Assembly: GCA_003541895.1 (NCBI GenBank)
Contig: DPLR01000199.1
Coordinates: 1-5,839, forward strand
DNA: 5,839 nt
Direction of reading: 5' to 3'
Source: Cytophagales bacterium
Lineage (GTDB): Bacteria > Bacteroidota > Bacteroidia > Cytophagales > Cyclobacteriaceae
The position numbers and the translations under genes were made by a program. The notes under the pieces are model-generated. The model saw nothing but the letters and a program-made list of their open reading frames with translations, searched no databases and was not told where the DNA came from. Of the stretch, positions 1 to 5,839 are shown in pieces (position 1 is the stretch's first letter; every line of letters starts with the position of its first letter).

Positions 1-939
1 ATCATTTTGTTGCCTGTGGTTGTAGCACTTGTTTTCATGAAGCTATTCAACATCGGTAGCCTTCAAGGGTTATGGCAACTGATGACGCTCACTTTTTTTA
101 TTTCCCTTCCTTACCTCGTTGGCGTGCTCACCATTTTTCTATCACGTGTTGATAAAGTAAAAAGCTTAGCCTACCGTGCTTTTATGCCGTGGGTTCCTAT
201 CTTCTTATTTTTTGTTTTAACGCTGATCTTATCAATAGAAGGTTGGGCGTGCTGGTTAATGATCCTACCTATCTTCCTTCTCTTCGCAAGCCTCGGTGGT
301 TTAACCGCGGGCTATTTCAAAGTAAGAAAATCTGAAAAATCAAACCGACTGCATTTATCGCTGGCTGTTTTGCTTCCGTTTGTTATTGGCCCGATAGAAA
401 AAGCCATTGGCGAAATCCCCGGCTTTTACACGGCCTACACGTACATAGACATTGATGCCGACAAAGAAAATATATGGAGCAACGTTACCCGAGTGAGGGC
501 AATTACAAAAACGGAAGATCAAAGCCAGTTAACCAACTTCATGCAGATACCCCGACCGATTAAAGCAGAACTTGATTTTGAAGGCGTTGGTGCATCAAGA
601 GAAGCGATCTTTGATGGTGGCTTAATCTTCCATGAAAAGGTATTGAAATACGAACACCAGAAACTGATGAGTTTTTCAATACGCGCTAACACCTACGAAA
701 TACCCTCTACCACATTTGATGAACATGTTTTAATTGGAGGCGAGTTTTTTGATGTATTGCAAGGCACGTATAAACTTGAGCCAATCAGCAAGGGGCATTA
801 TCGCTTACATCTCTCAAGCGAATTCAAACTCAATACAACTTTTAATTTTTATGCCAGCATTTGGGGGCGACTAATCATGAAAGATATTCAAAACAATATC
901 TTAAAAGTGATAAAGCAACGAAGTGAGTTGCCTAGTTAG
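1..939 (+). CDS. Membrane protein with C-terminal SRPBCC (START/Bet v1-like) domain, 5'-partial
   Basis: The frame is open to the left edge, so the true start is probably upstream; a TTG at 7-9 is the first possible start codon inside the window but has no support as a real one. Counting from that TTG (310 residues), about four to five hydrophobic segments are visible, near residues 1-15, 22-45, 60-77, 80-104 and 117-128. They are followed by a soluble domain of about 170 residues. That domain opens with YTYIDIDADKENIWSNVTRV, a typical first strand and helix of an SRPBCC fold (strand, then 'A..enIW' helix), continues through alternating strands (GGLIFHEKVL, GTYKLEP, HYRLHLSSEF), and ends in a long helix (IWGRLIMKDIQNNILKVIKQ) that would close the hydrophobic cavity. 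Members of this superfamily bind lipophilic ligands, but the ligand cannot be read from sequence. Stop is TAG at 937-939. It converges on another SRPBCC-family gene 30 bp downstream. Fold assignment is fairly confident; the function is unknown. Confidence 0.8.
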   Translation: MILLPVVVALVFMKLFNIGSLQGLWQLMTLTFFISLPYLVGVLTIFLSRVDKVKSLAYRAFMPWVPIFLFFVLTLILSIEGWACWLMILPIFLLFASLGGLTAGYFKVRKSEKSNRLHLSLAVLLPFVIGPIEKAIGEIPGFYTAYTYIDIDADKENIWSNVTRVRAITKTEDQSQLTNFMQIPRPIKAELDFEGVGASREAIFDGGLIFHEKVLKYEHQKLMSFSIRANTYEIPSTTFDEHVLIGGEFFDVLQGTYKLEPISKGHYRLHLSSEFKLNTTFNFYASIWGRLIMKDIQNNILKVIKQRSELPS

Positions 940-969
940 ATCATGGCTCTATAACAACACGCACCCTCA

Positions 970-1488
970 TTACGCATACTGGTAAGGTTCTTCGGTAGCG
1001 ATCATATGCCTGATATTTTCTAACACGTGTTTCATGTAGCTTCTCCAGAAGGTGTTGGCGAAAATCCAGTTGAGGGGATATAGCCAACTATTTTTTGAAT
1101 GCAGCGTGTACGTGTATTCAATAAATATTTTTTCTTTTTCAAGTTCAGTGGTGCGCCACTCACCAACAAATTTGTAAAAGCCGAGCATCCAAGCCTGAAA
1201 GTTGTTGACCTCTATTTTCCAATACGTGTTCTCGATGCGCTCAATAACATGATCTACCAAGCCGAAGCCGCCTTGGTGGGTTAATGATTTGGCAACGAAT
1301 ACTTTTTTGCATGACCCCGGTTTGCCCCAGTCTTCATCTTCGGTGGTGTGCGTTACTCGCGGCATGAGGCCATAGCCTGTGTGCACTTTGGTTACATCAC
1401 AAAGCATGGGCGTTTTGAAAGCCCGCTCCAACGAGCAGTGAAAGACGGTTGTTACTGTAACTTTTGTTTCCACTGAAGCTGTTTGCAA
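970..1488 (-). CDS. SRPBCC family protein (START/Bet v1-like fold)
   Basis: This is a 172-residue soluble protein with no signal peptide or membrane segment. The order of elements fits a single SRPBCC domain: first strand VTVTTVFHCSLERAFKTPML (the 'f..s.erAF' strand-helix start), central strands (GSCKKVFVAKS, FGLVDHVIERIENTYWKIEV, KIFIEYTYTLHS) and a C-terminal helix (NTFWRSYMKHVLENIRHMIA). Related proteins are often annotated as polyketide cyclase/dehydrase or lipid-transport-like proteins; the substrate is not predictable. The start is uncertain. In this frame the first start codon is TTG at 1486-1488, and a GTG at 1471-1473 is the next. An ATG at 1499-1501 lies one base out of frame beyond an A6 run (1487-1492) and would give MTHFLQTASVE if the run had five bases. 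No Shine-Dalgarno motif precedes any of these. Stop is TAA at 970-972. It converges on the upstream membrane gene, and its 5' end faces away from the 1008-aa gene, sharing a divergent intergenic region with it. Confidence 0.82.
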   Translation of the reverse strand: MQTASVETKVTVTTVFHCSLERAFKTPMLCDVTKVHTGYGLMPRVTHTTEDEDWGKPGSCKKVFVAKSLTHQGGFGLVDHVIERIENTYWKIEVNNFQAWMLGFYKFVGEWRTTELEKEKIFIEYTYTLHSKNSWLYPLNWIFANTFWRSYMKHVLENIRHMIATEEPYQYA

Positions 1489-1567
1489 AAAAGTGTGTCA
1501 TAGAAAATAAGGAGTGGTAAAGTTACAACAACGGATGATGGCTGCACTGGGTTAAGTGTTTGTTTAG

Positions 1568-1591
1568 CAATACGGGAATTTTCCCGTATTG
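1568..1591. promoter_or_regulatory. 11-bp perfect inverted repeat in divergent intergenic region
   Basis: The arms CAATACGGGAA and TTCCCGTATTG are exact reverse complements around a 2-bp TT centre. The site lies between the divergent starts of the SRPBCC gene (about 1488) and the phosphoesterase-NTPase gene (1659). The short centre favours a dimeric DNA-binding site. Folded as RNA it would form a 9-bp stem with a 6-nt loop, and no long T tract follows, so an intrinsic terminator is less likely. Seen directly; role as an operator is inferred. Confidence 0.5.
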
Positions 1592-1597
1592 TATGTA

Positions 1598-1638
1598 TTG
1601 TTAATTAGGTTGATCTTAGTACTAATTAAGTAGAGTTT
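1598..1638 (+). promoter_or_regulatory. Weak candidate promoter for the phosphoesterase-NTPase gene
   Basis: Two readings are possible, neither strong. A sigma70-like pair is TTGTTA at 1598-1603 with TACTAA at 1620-1625 (16-bp spacing). A Bacteroidota-like pair is TTG at 1610-1612 with TAGAGTTT at 1631-1638 (18-bp spacing, imperfect match to TAnnTTTG). The 20 bases before the ATG at 1659 are A/G/T-rich (AAGAAAAGAAA at about 1640-1650) with no clear Shine-Dalgarno site at the usual distance. The inverted repeat at 1568-1591 sits just upstream of this interval. Confidence 0.25.
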
Positions 1639-1658
1639 TAAGAAAAGAAATTAATTCG

Positions 1659-4600
1659 ATGAATAAAATAAAAGTCGTTCATATCTCAGATATACATTTT
1701 GAAAAAAATGAGCCCGAAAATCAAGGTTTAATTATCAATGCCTTTTTTAAAGACATTTCGTCAAAGCTTGATGAAACAAACAAAGATTTTAATTATTGTA
1801 TCATTTCGGGTGACCTAGTTAATAAAGGCAACTCTGAAAAAGTATTCAATGAATTTTATGATGGTTTTATTAAAAAGTTGCTAAAGCACATTCCTTTGCC
1901 AAACATTTTTTGTACACCTGGCAATCATGATTTAAACCGTTCAATAGTAGAGGAAAATTATGATGAACATAAAGAATTACTTAGTCGAGAGTTCACTGAA
2001 TCAGCTTTTAATGAGTACATCAAAACCAAAAAAAATCTAATCCTGAAAAAATTTAGTCCTTACGAAAAATTTTGCCGGGAAAAATTGAACATTCCCAATT
2101 TTAACTTATATGGTTTTTCTGAAATTCTAATACCTGAAATCAGCGTATACTTTCTTAACTGCTCCTTATTTTCATCGGGTGGCTTTGACAAAATTGAAGA
2201 CAAGGGTGTGCTGAAGTTTGAAACAGCTGGCTTAAATAAATGGATTCAAGAAAATGACGGAAGAACGAAAATGTTAGTAATGCATCACCCATTAAGTTAT
2301 CTAACGAATTTTGCTCAGGGTGAATTAAAATCGATGTTAAAATCAGGGATAGACATATTAATATCAGGACACTTACATGAACAAGATTTGGAACACAACT
2401 ATGTTACCGAGCAACACGGCCTGATAAGGTTGGCATCACCACAACTCTTCTCCCACAAGAATGATCTAAATGGTTACGGCATACTAACTTTTGAAGGTCA
2501 AGAATTAAAAGAAATCGAGTATAGACAATGGTCAAAAAGATTTAGAAAGTTCATGGCTGGCCAGGATTTTACTGGATCAGAAGAAGGCATAAGGAAATTC
2601 ACTTCAAGAAGAAAAGACGAATCGGATTTTGTGTCAAAAAAATTATTGGAAAATTTTGAAGGAGCGATGAAATCTTATTCACAAACGCCAATTTGGGTTG
2701 AAAGAAGTCTTTGCTTATCACCACCAAATTCATCAAAAAAAACCGAAATAAAGATAGATTACATAGACTTAATTAATAAGCCAGAAAATTTTCAAATTAT
2801 TGCTGCGCCTCAATTTGGTCTAACCTGCTATGCTCATTACTTAGCTCTAAAAGCCTGGGAGATAAAAAAAAATCATTGGTTATACCTAGATTGTGAAGGC
2901 TGGAATCTCTCCAAATCAATTGCTGACATAAATGATTTATTAAATAGATTTCAAATAGTAGAGACAAATGTTAGCTGTTTACTTCTAGATAATTGGCGAA
3001 GTTCCTTGAAGGATTCATCTAAGATTTTTGACAAAATAAAGAAAAAGTTTTCCACAGCGCACATCATCATATTCTCAAATTTTCAAGATGAGATAATTAT
3101 TGAGGGCCTTGATACAATGGAGAGCCACATCGGCTTTAAACAACTATACCTACGTGAACTAAGTAGAAAAGGGATGAGGAACATAGTTCAGAATTTTACT
3201 AATCATTTTCAAATAGCAGGAGACGAACATAGAATTGTAGAAAGGCTCGATCTGGATCTAATTGATTTGAATATACATAGGACGCCATTAAACTGTATAC
3301 AATTATTGATCGCTTTCTTAAACGATTTTGAGGATAGGCCAATAAATAGATCAAAAGTATTTGCATATGTTTTGAAAGTAATTTTTGATAACCCTGGGAA
3401 TCTATTTTATGGAAACACCTTGGATGAAAATAATTGCAGTTTTATTTTAGGAAACTTCTGTGAATACCTTTTAAGGAAGAATAAACATTCTTTTTCTGAA
3501 TCTGAGTTCCTTAGTATTTCTGGTTCTTTTGGTAAAGAAAATTATAACACAACCAATATTCCCGACCTTCTTCAAGTATTAAAAAATAATCAGATCCTAG
3601 TAAATGCGAATGGAGAATTACGATTCAGGTTTACTTATTGGATGTATTTTTTTGCAGCAAGTAGGATGAAAATCTCTAAAAAATTTTCGGACTTCATGTT
3701 TAGCCAAAAACACTCCCTATATTATCCTGAGGTTATAGAATTTTATACAGGTACGGATGGTGCCCGAGAAGATGTTGCAAAAATGCTATCTGAAGATTTA
3801 GAAGCATTGGCTGCAAAGGTCCATTCAAAAATCGGTCTAAAAGAAGATATAAATCCCTTTTCGGAAATTAAATGGGCATTGAATGAAACTGTCGTTGGAA
3901 TGACTCAACAACAATTAGAAGAGAATGTGAAGAAATCAAAACTTCCAGATGAAATAAAAGATGTTGTTGCGGATAAGAATTATAATAGCGTGAAACCGTA
4001 CACCCAAACTATAAACAATTTCTTTGTTGAGTATGATGTTAGAAATTTAATGGAATTAACGCGCTCTGCGTCTCGTGCTTTAAGGAATAGTGAATTTATA
4101 TCTCCAAAATTAAAAGATGATCTAGCTCAAAAGATTTTTAATGCTTGGAAGGAAATTGTTCGCGTATTGCTTTTGATTGCACCCGTTTTAGCAAAAAATG
4201 GATTCGGGGGTTTGGGCGGTGCGCGTTTTGAATTAAGTGAGGACTTCCCAAAAGAATACAGCGCATGCTTAAAAAAAATAGTTACTGTAATGCCTTTTAA
4301 TATTTTAAGTTGGTATAAGGACGATCTTTTTTCAGACAAACTGAAACTCCTTTTTGATAAGTATTTAATTGAATGTCCCGATCCAATTGTTCGTCATATA
4401 ATTGCTTTGCTAATCTGTACCGCTCGTCCTGACGGGTGGCGAGAATCTATTACTCAATACATAAGTATCACAGGAAAAAATTCATTTTACCTAGGTGACT
4501 TGTACTCAATCTTGTGTAATAACTACTCAACTCATTTTATGCAGGGGCATGACCAAAATGACACATTGAATTTGATTAAAGCATGCTGGATAAAAAATAA

Positions 4601-4685
4601 AACAGGAAGCCCATCACCCGGAAAAGACACAATATCTAAAGTACCCGATAGCGCTCTTCCTCCAAAGAATTCTCAGGCCGATTAA
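1659..4685 (+). CDS. Calcineurin-like metallophosphoesterase fused to a NACHT/STAND-like NTPase (candidate defence protein)
   Basis: This protein has 1008 residues and starts at ATG 1659, directly before the first phosphoesterase strand. Residues 1-about 290 form a complete calcineurin-like metallophosphoesterase: D11 and H13 in HISDIHF, G51-D52 in ISGDLVNKG, G88-NHD in TPGNHD, H209-H210 in VMHHPL, and G237-H-L-H240 in ISGHLHE. All expected metal ligands are present, so it should be catalytically active on a phosphodiester or phosphomonoester; the substrate is unknown. A linker (about 290-345) leads to a P-loop-like NTPase. The Walker A position reads AAPQFGLT (382-389), with Leu where Lys is expected. 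The Walker B candidate is LLLDN (441-445), followed by a sensor-like HIIIFSN (468-474). Residues about 497-512 (YLRELSRKGMRNIVQN), RTPLNCIQLL (541-550) and FRFTYWMYFFAA (656-667) resemble the helical and winged-helix parts of NACHT/STAND proteins (the 'F.H..F.eyFAA' type motif). Residues about 690-1008 are mostly helical without visible repeats and may sense a trigger. No transmembrane segment or signal peptide is seen. The gene is more A/T-rich than its left neighbours, consistent with transfer. The domain reading is confident; the defence role is inferred from architecture. Confidence 0.9.
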   Translation: MNKIKVVHISDIHFEKNEPENQGLIINAFFKDISSKLDETNKDFNYCIISGDLVNKGNSEKVFNEFYDGFIKKLLKHIPLPNIFCTPGNHDLNRSIVEENYDEHKELLSREFTESAFNEYIKTKKNLILKKFSPYEKFCREKLNIPNFNLYGFSEILIPEISVYFLNCSLFSSGGFDKIEDKGVLKFETAGLNKWIQENDGRTKMLVMHHPLSYLTNFAQGELKSMLKSGIDILISGHLHEQDLEHNYVTEQHGLIRLASPQLFSHKNDLNGYGILTFEGQELKEIEYRQWSKRFRKFMAGQDFTGSEEGIRKFTSRRKDESDFVSKKLLENFEGAMKSYSQTPIWVERSLCLSPPNSSKKTEIKIDYIDLINKPENFQIIAAPQFGLTCYAHYLALKAWEIKKNHWLYLDCEGWNLSKSIADINDLLNRFQIVETNVSCLLLDNWRSSLKDSSKIFDKIKKKFSTAHIIIFSNFQDEIIIEGLDTMESHIGFKQLYLRELSRKGMRNIVQNFTNHFQIAGDEHRIVERLDLDLIDLNIHRTPLNCIQLLIAFLNDFEDRPINRSKVFAYVLKVIFDNPGNLFYGNTLDENNCSFILGNFCEYLLRKNKHSFSESEFLSISGSFGKENYNTTNIPDLLQVLKNNQILVNANGELRFRFTYWMYFFAASRMKISKKFSDFMFSQKHSLYYPEVIEFYTGTDGAREDVAKMLSEDLEALAAKVHSKIGLKEDINPFSEIKWALNETVVGMTQQQLEENVKKSKLPDEIKDVVADKNYNSVKPYTQTINNFFVEYDVRNLMELTRSASRALRNSEFISPKLKDDLAQKIFNAWKEIVRVLLLIAPVLAKNGFGGLGGARFELSEDFPKEYSACLKKIVTVMPFNILSWYKDDLFSDKLKLLFDKYLIECPDPIVRHIIALLICTARPDGWRESITQYISITGKNSFYLGDLYSILCNNYSTHFMQGHDQNDTLNLIKACWIKNKTGSPSPGKDTISKVPDSALPPKNSQAD

Positions 4686-4806
4686 CTATTTTGGTAGGCG
4701 CTTTAAAAAATCCCATGTTAGGGCCGCGATTATATCGGCTGCTTTACACAATCTCCGTGATCAATAGCTAAATACTTTAATGCTTTCTCTCCTTTTTTAC
4801 AAAACA
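4686..4806. other. Spacer without recognisable gene
   Basis: This stretch joins the stop of the 1008-aa gene to the repeat block. I see no open frame of note and no convincing terminator: a 4-bp GCCG/CGGC pairing near 4722-4740 has a 9-nt loop and no T tract, and the T6 run near 4793-4798 has no strong stem before it. The absence of a clear terminator leaves read-through from the upstream gene into the repeats possible. Confidence 0.5.
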
Positions 4807-4827
4807 TAGCGTTATGATTTGTCTCAT

Positions 4828-5331
4828 ATAGAGGTTAAAAAGAAGAATTCACTGAATGAAACCAAGAAGGTACGGAATGAAGCCAAGAAATGAACCCTCG
4901 TAACCAAGTGGGTAAACAATGCATACAAGAAGTAACATCTTACTTAAATACCGTACGGAAATGCTTACAAGACCTGAGGGAATCGAAGCAAGTCCGTAGT
5001 AAATGAAGCCTAAAAGTGAACCCTCATAACCAAGAAGTACGGAAATGCTAACAGGAAGCAACACGTTGTTTAGATTCTGTACAGGAATGGAGACAAGAAT
5101 TCACAGCATGGAACCTAAACCGTAACGAATGCAGACAAGAAGTGAATCCTTGTAACCAAGATGTACAGAAATGCTTACAAGAAGTAACGTCTTGCTTAAA
5201 TACCTCACTCAAATGCTTACGAGATATGAAAGTTTGGAACCAAGACCGTAACAACCGAAGCCACGAAGTGAACCCTTGAAATCAAGTCGGCAAGGAATAC
5301 TTCCATCAAACCAAGCCTGGCCGCATTCTCA
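4828..5331 (+). repeat. Divergent 126-bp higher-order tandem repeat built from six 21-bp monomers
   Basis: The landmark TGAA[C/T]CCT begins units at 4891, 5017, 5143 and 5269, spaced exactly 126 bp apart three times. Corresponding monomers within successive units match better than neighbouring monomers do. For example, the fifth and sixth monomers (about 4975 and 4996, 5101 and 5122, 5227 and 5248) keep their own signatures, and the third monomers at 5185 and 4933 share TAAC(G/A)TCTT with CTTAAATACC. A partial earlier unit is visible from about 4828: the monomers at 4849 and 4870 match the later fifth and sixth monomers. The fourth unit fades after about 5300. The second and third units are complete; identity between units is moderate. 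The short minus-strand open frames over this block show no independent coding signal. Confidence 0.85.
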
Positions 5332-5365
5332 TCCAATCAGAGATCAGATTCAATCAATTTTATGT

Positions 5366-5709
5366 CTGACCGAGGTAACTCATGACAGGACTGAGGCTAT
5401 CATAGACTTGACCAAGGCTATCAGAGACGTGACCGAGGCTATCAGAGACGTGACTTAGGCTACCAGAGACGTGACACTGGCTACCAGAGACGTGACACAG
5501 GCAATCTGAGACCTGACAGAGGCAATCAGAGACCTGACAGAGGCAATCAGAGACCTTACAGAGGCAATCAGAGACCTTACAGAGGCAATCAGAGACGTGA
5601 CCGAGGCTATCAGAGACGTGACCGAGGCTATCAGAGATGTGACTCAGGCTACCAGAGACGTGACTCAGGCTACCAGAGATGTGACTCAGGCTATCAGAGA
5701 CGAGAGCAT
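5366..5709 (+). repeat. 21-bp tandem repeat array, about 16 monomers, near-identical
   Basis: From 5395 the monomer beginning GGCTATCAGAGAC recurs every 21 bp without any insertion or deletion up to 5709, at 5395, 5416, 5437 and so on to 5689. One or two more diverged copies precede it from about 5366. Subtypes occur in blocks: GCT ATC monomers at the left, GCT ACC at 5458 and 5479, GCA ATC with CTG or CTT at 5500-5583, then GCT ATC and GCT ACC again to the right end. This block pattern points to local duplication by slippage or unequal exchange. There are no unique spacers between copies, so it is not a CRISPR array. Confidence 0.95.
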
Positions 5710-5731
5710 CGTCCTCTGCGAGAGACGATGC
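5706..5731. repeat. Hairpin at the right edge of the repeat array
   Basis: GCATCGTC (5706-5713) and GACGATGC (5724-5731) are exact reverse complements. Inside them TCT and AGA can also pair, leaving one bulged C and a GCG loop, for about 11 paired bases. It begins where the last monomer loses the repeat consensus. No T tract follows, so it is not itself an intrinsic terminator. Possible roles are an RNA end-stabilising structure or a boundary of the array; neither can be decided from sequence. Confidence 0.6.
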
Positions 5732-5766
5732 GAGAAAAGGTTACAGGTTAAAGTATAGGGAAATGG

Positions 5767-5793
5767 AGCTCTGGTTACAGGGCTGCTTTTTTT
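5767..5793 (+). terminator. Rho-independent terminator downstream of the repeat array
   Basis: The stem AGCTCTG (5767-5773) pairs with CAGGGCT (5778-5784) with one G-U pair around a GTTA loop. Two bases (GC) later comes a run of seven T residues (5787-5793). Orientation is plus strand only, because the minus strand has no T run after the stem. It implies that a plus-strand transcript covers at least the right part of the repeat array. Confidence 0.7.
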
Positions 5794-5839
5794 GTTGGTT
5801 GAAGCTCGACTCCTCATGTGCTGTCATATCGGCCAGCAT

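Larger units (their letters stand above)
4807..5758 (+). pseudogene. Degraded heptad-repeat (coiled-coil) gene, probable
   Basis: The repeats have a 21-bp period, equal to seven codons, and the larger unit is 126 bp, equal to 42 codons. In the frame of position 4893 the left part encodes heptads such as LQEVTSC, LNTVRKC, LQDLRES and CRQEVNP. In the frame of position 5411 the right part encodes TEAIRDV, TQATRDV and TEAIRDL. The two align as [L/I]-[Q/R]-[E/D]-V-T-x-[C/A], so they share an origin. Each frame is broken by single-base nonsense changes: TGA at 4857, 4878, 5004 and 5277 and TAA at 5049 in the left frame; TAG at 5456 and TGA at 5507 in the right frame. A frame change lies between about 5280 and 5365. 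After the last repeat the frame runs through a short non-repeat tail to TAG at 5756-5758, nine bases before a terminator. No good start codon is visible. Alternatives are a non-coding repeat RNA or a satellite-like element that was never translated. No known family is recognised. Confidence 0.45.

Noticed and set aside
1099..1284. 61-aa plus-strand open frame
   Set aside because: It lies wholly within the opposite-strand SRPBCC gene, which has clear fold features; the short frame looks like antisense shadow.
4127..4339. 70-aa minus-strand open frame
   Set aside because: It lies inside the 1008-aa gene on the other strand with no recognisable features.
4801..4824. Integron attC-like core around GCGTTATG
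   Set aside because: The bases after GTT do not fit the RRRY core, and there is no matching partner site or integrase.
4849..5254. Two minus-strand open frames (71 and 68 aa) over the repeat block
   Set aside because: They simply mirror the 126-bp repeats (GYEGS.LGFI and SCLHS-type repeats), have no start signals, and stop at repeat point mutations; the plus-strand heptad frame aligns the two repeat families better and agrees with the terminator direction.
5276..5458. 60-aa plus-strand open frame as a stand-alone gene
   Set aside because: It starts at TTG with no ribosome site and ends at a nonsense codon inside a repeat monomer, so it is a fragment of the broken repeat frame.
5366..5709. 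Possible CRISPR array
   Set aside because: The repeats follow one another directly with a 21-bp period and no unique spacers, and no cas genes are present.
5741..5839. Minus-strand frame open to the right edge, ending at TAA 5741-5743
   Set aside because: Only 32 residues are visible (including SSFNQQKKQP near its middle) and they overlap the plus-strand terminator. It could be the C-terminus of a gene beyond the window, but nothing supports that yet.

Overview
The window reads as bacterial accessory DNA, most likely from a Bacteroidota-type organism. Genes lack clear Shine-Dalgarno sequences and the DNA is A/T-rich (highest in the large central gene). The taxonomic call is an inference from composition and gene style, not from a marker gene.

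Layout. (1) Positions 1-939, plus strand: the C-terminal part of a membrane protein whose cytosolic or periplasmic end has an SRPBCC (START/Bet v1-like) fold; its 5' end lies outside the window. (2) Positions 970-1488, minus strand: a small soluble SRPBCC-family protein converging on the first gene, with an ambiguous start because an ATG one base out of frame lies behind an A6 tract. (3) Positions 1502-1658: an intergenic region with an 11-bp inverted repeat and weak promoter-like elements. (4) Positions 1659-4685, plus strand: a 1008-aa fusion of a complete calcineurin-like metallophosphoesterase and a NACHT/STAND-like NTPase with a degenerate P-loop, followed by a helical C-terminal region. 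This is the architecture of an effector-switch-sensor protein, as in predicted bacterial conflict or antiphage systems. (5) Positions 4686-about 4806: spacer with nothing recognisable. (6) Positions about 4807-5709: a tandem-repeat block with a 21-bp period. Its left part is old and divergent, organised in 126-bp (6 x 21) higher-order units. Its right part is 14-16 nearly identical 21-bp monomers. Both parts, each in its own frame, encode the same heptad, roughly [L/I]-[Q/R]-[E/D]-V-T-x-[C/A]. Nonsense codons and a frame change break the reading frame, so I read it as a decayed coiled-coil gene or a transcribed repeat RNA. (7) Positions 5706-5793: a strong hairpin at the array edge, then a rho-independent terminator on the plus strand.

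How the parts may fit together. The two SRPBCC genes look like ordinary chromosomal genes. The phosphoesterase-NTPase gene stands alone with its own upstream region and could be a single-gene defence module. The repeat block just downstream has the same orientation and ends in a terminator, so it may be co-transcribed with the NTPase gene or be its own unit. A functional link between them is speculation. Nothing in the window shows an integrase, transposase, tRNA, rRNA or CRISPR array.
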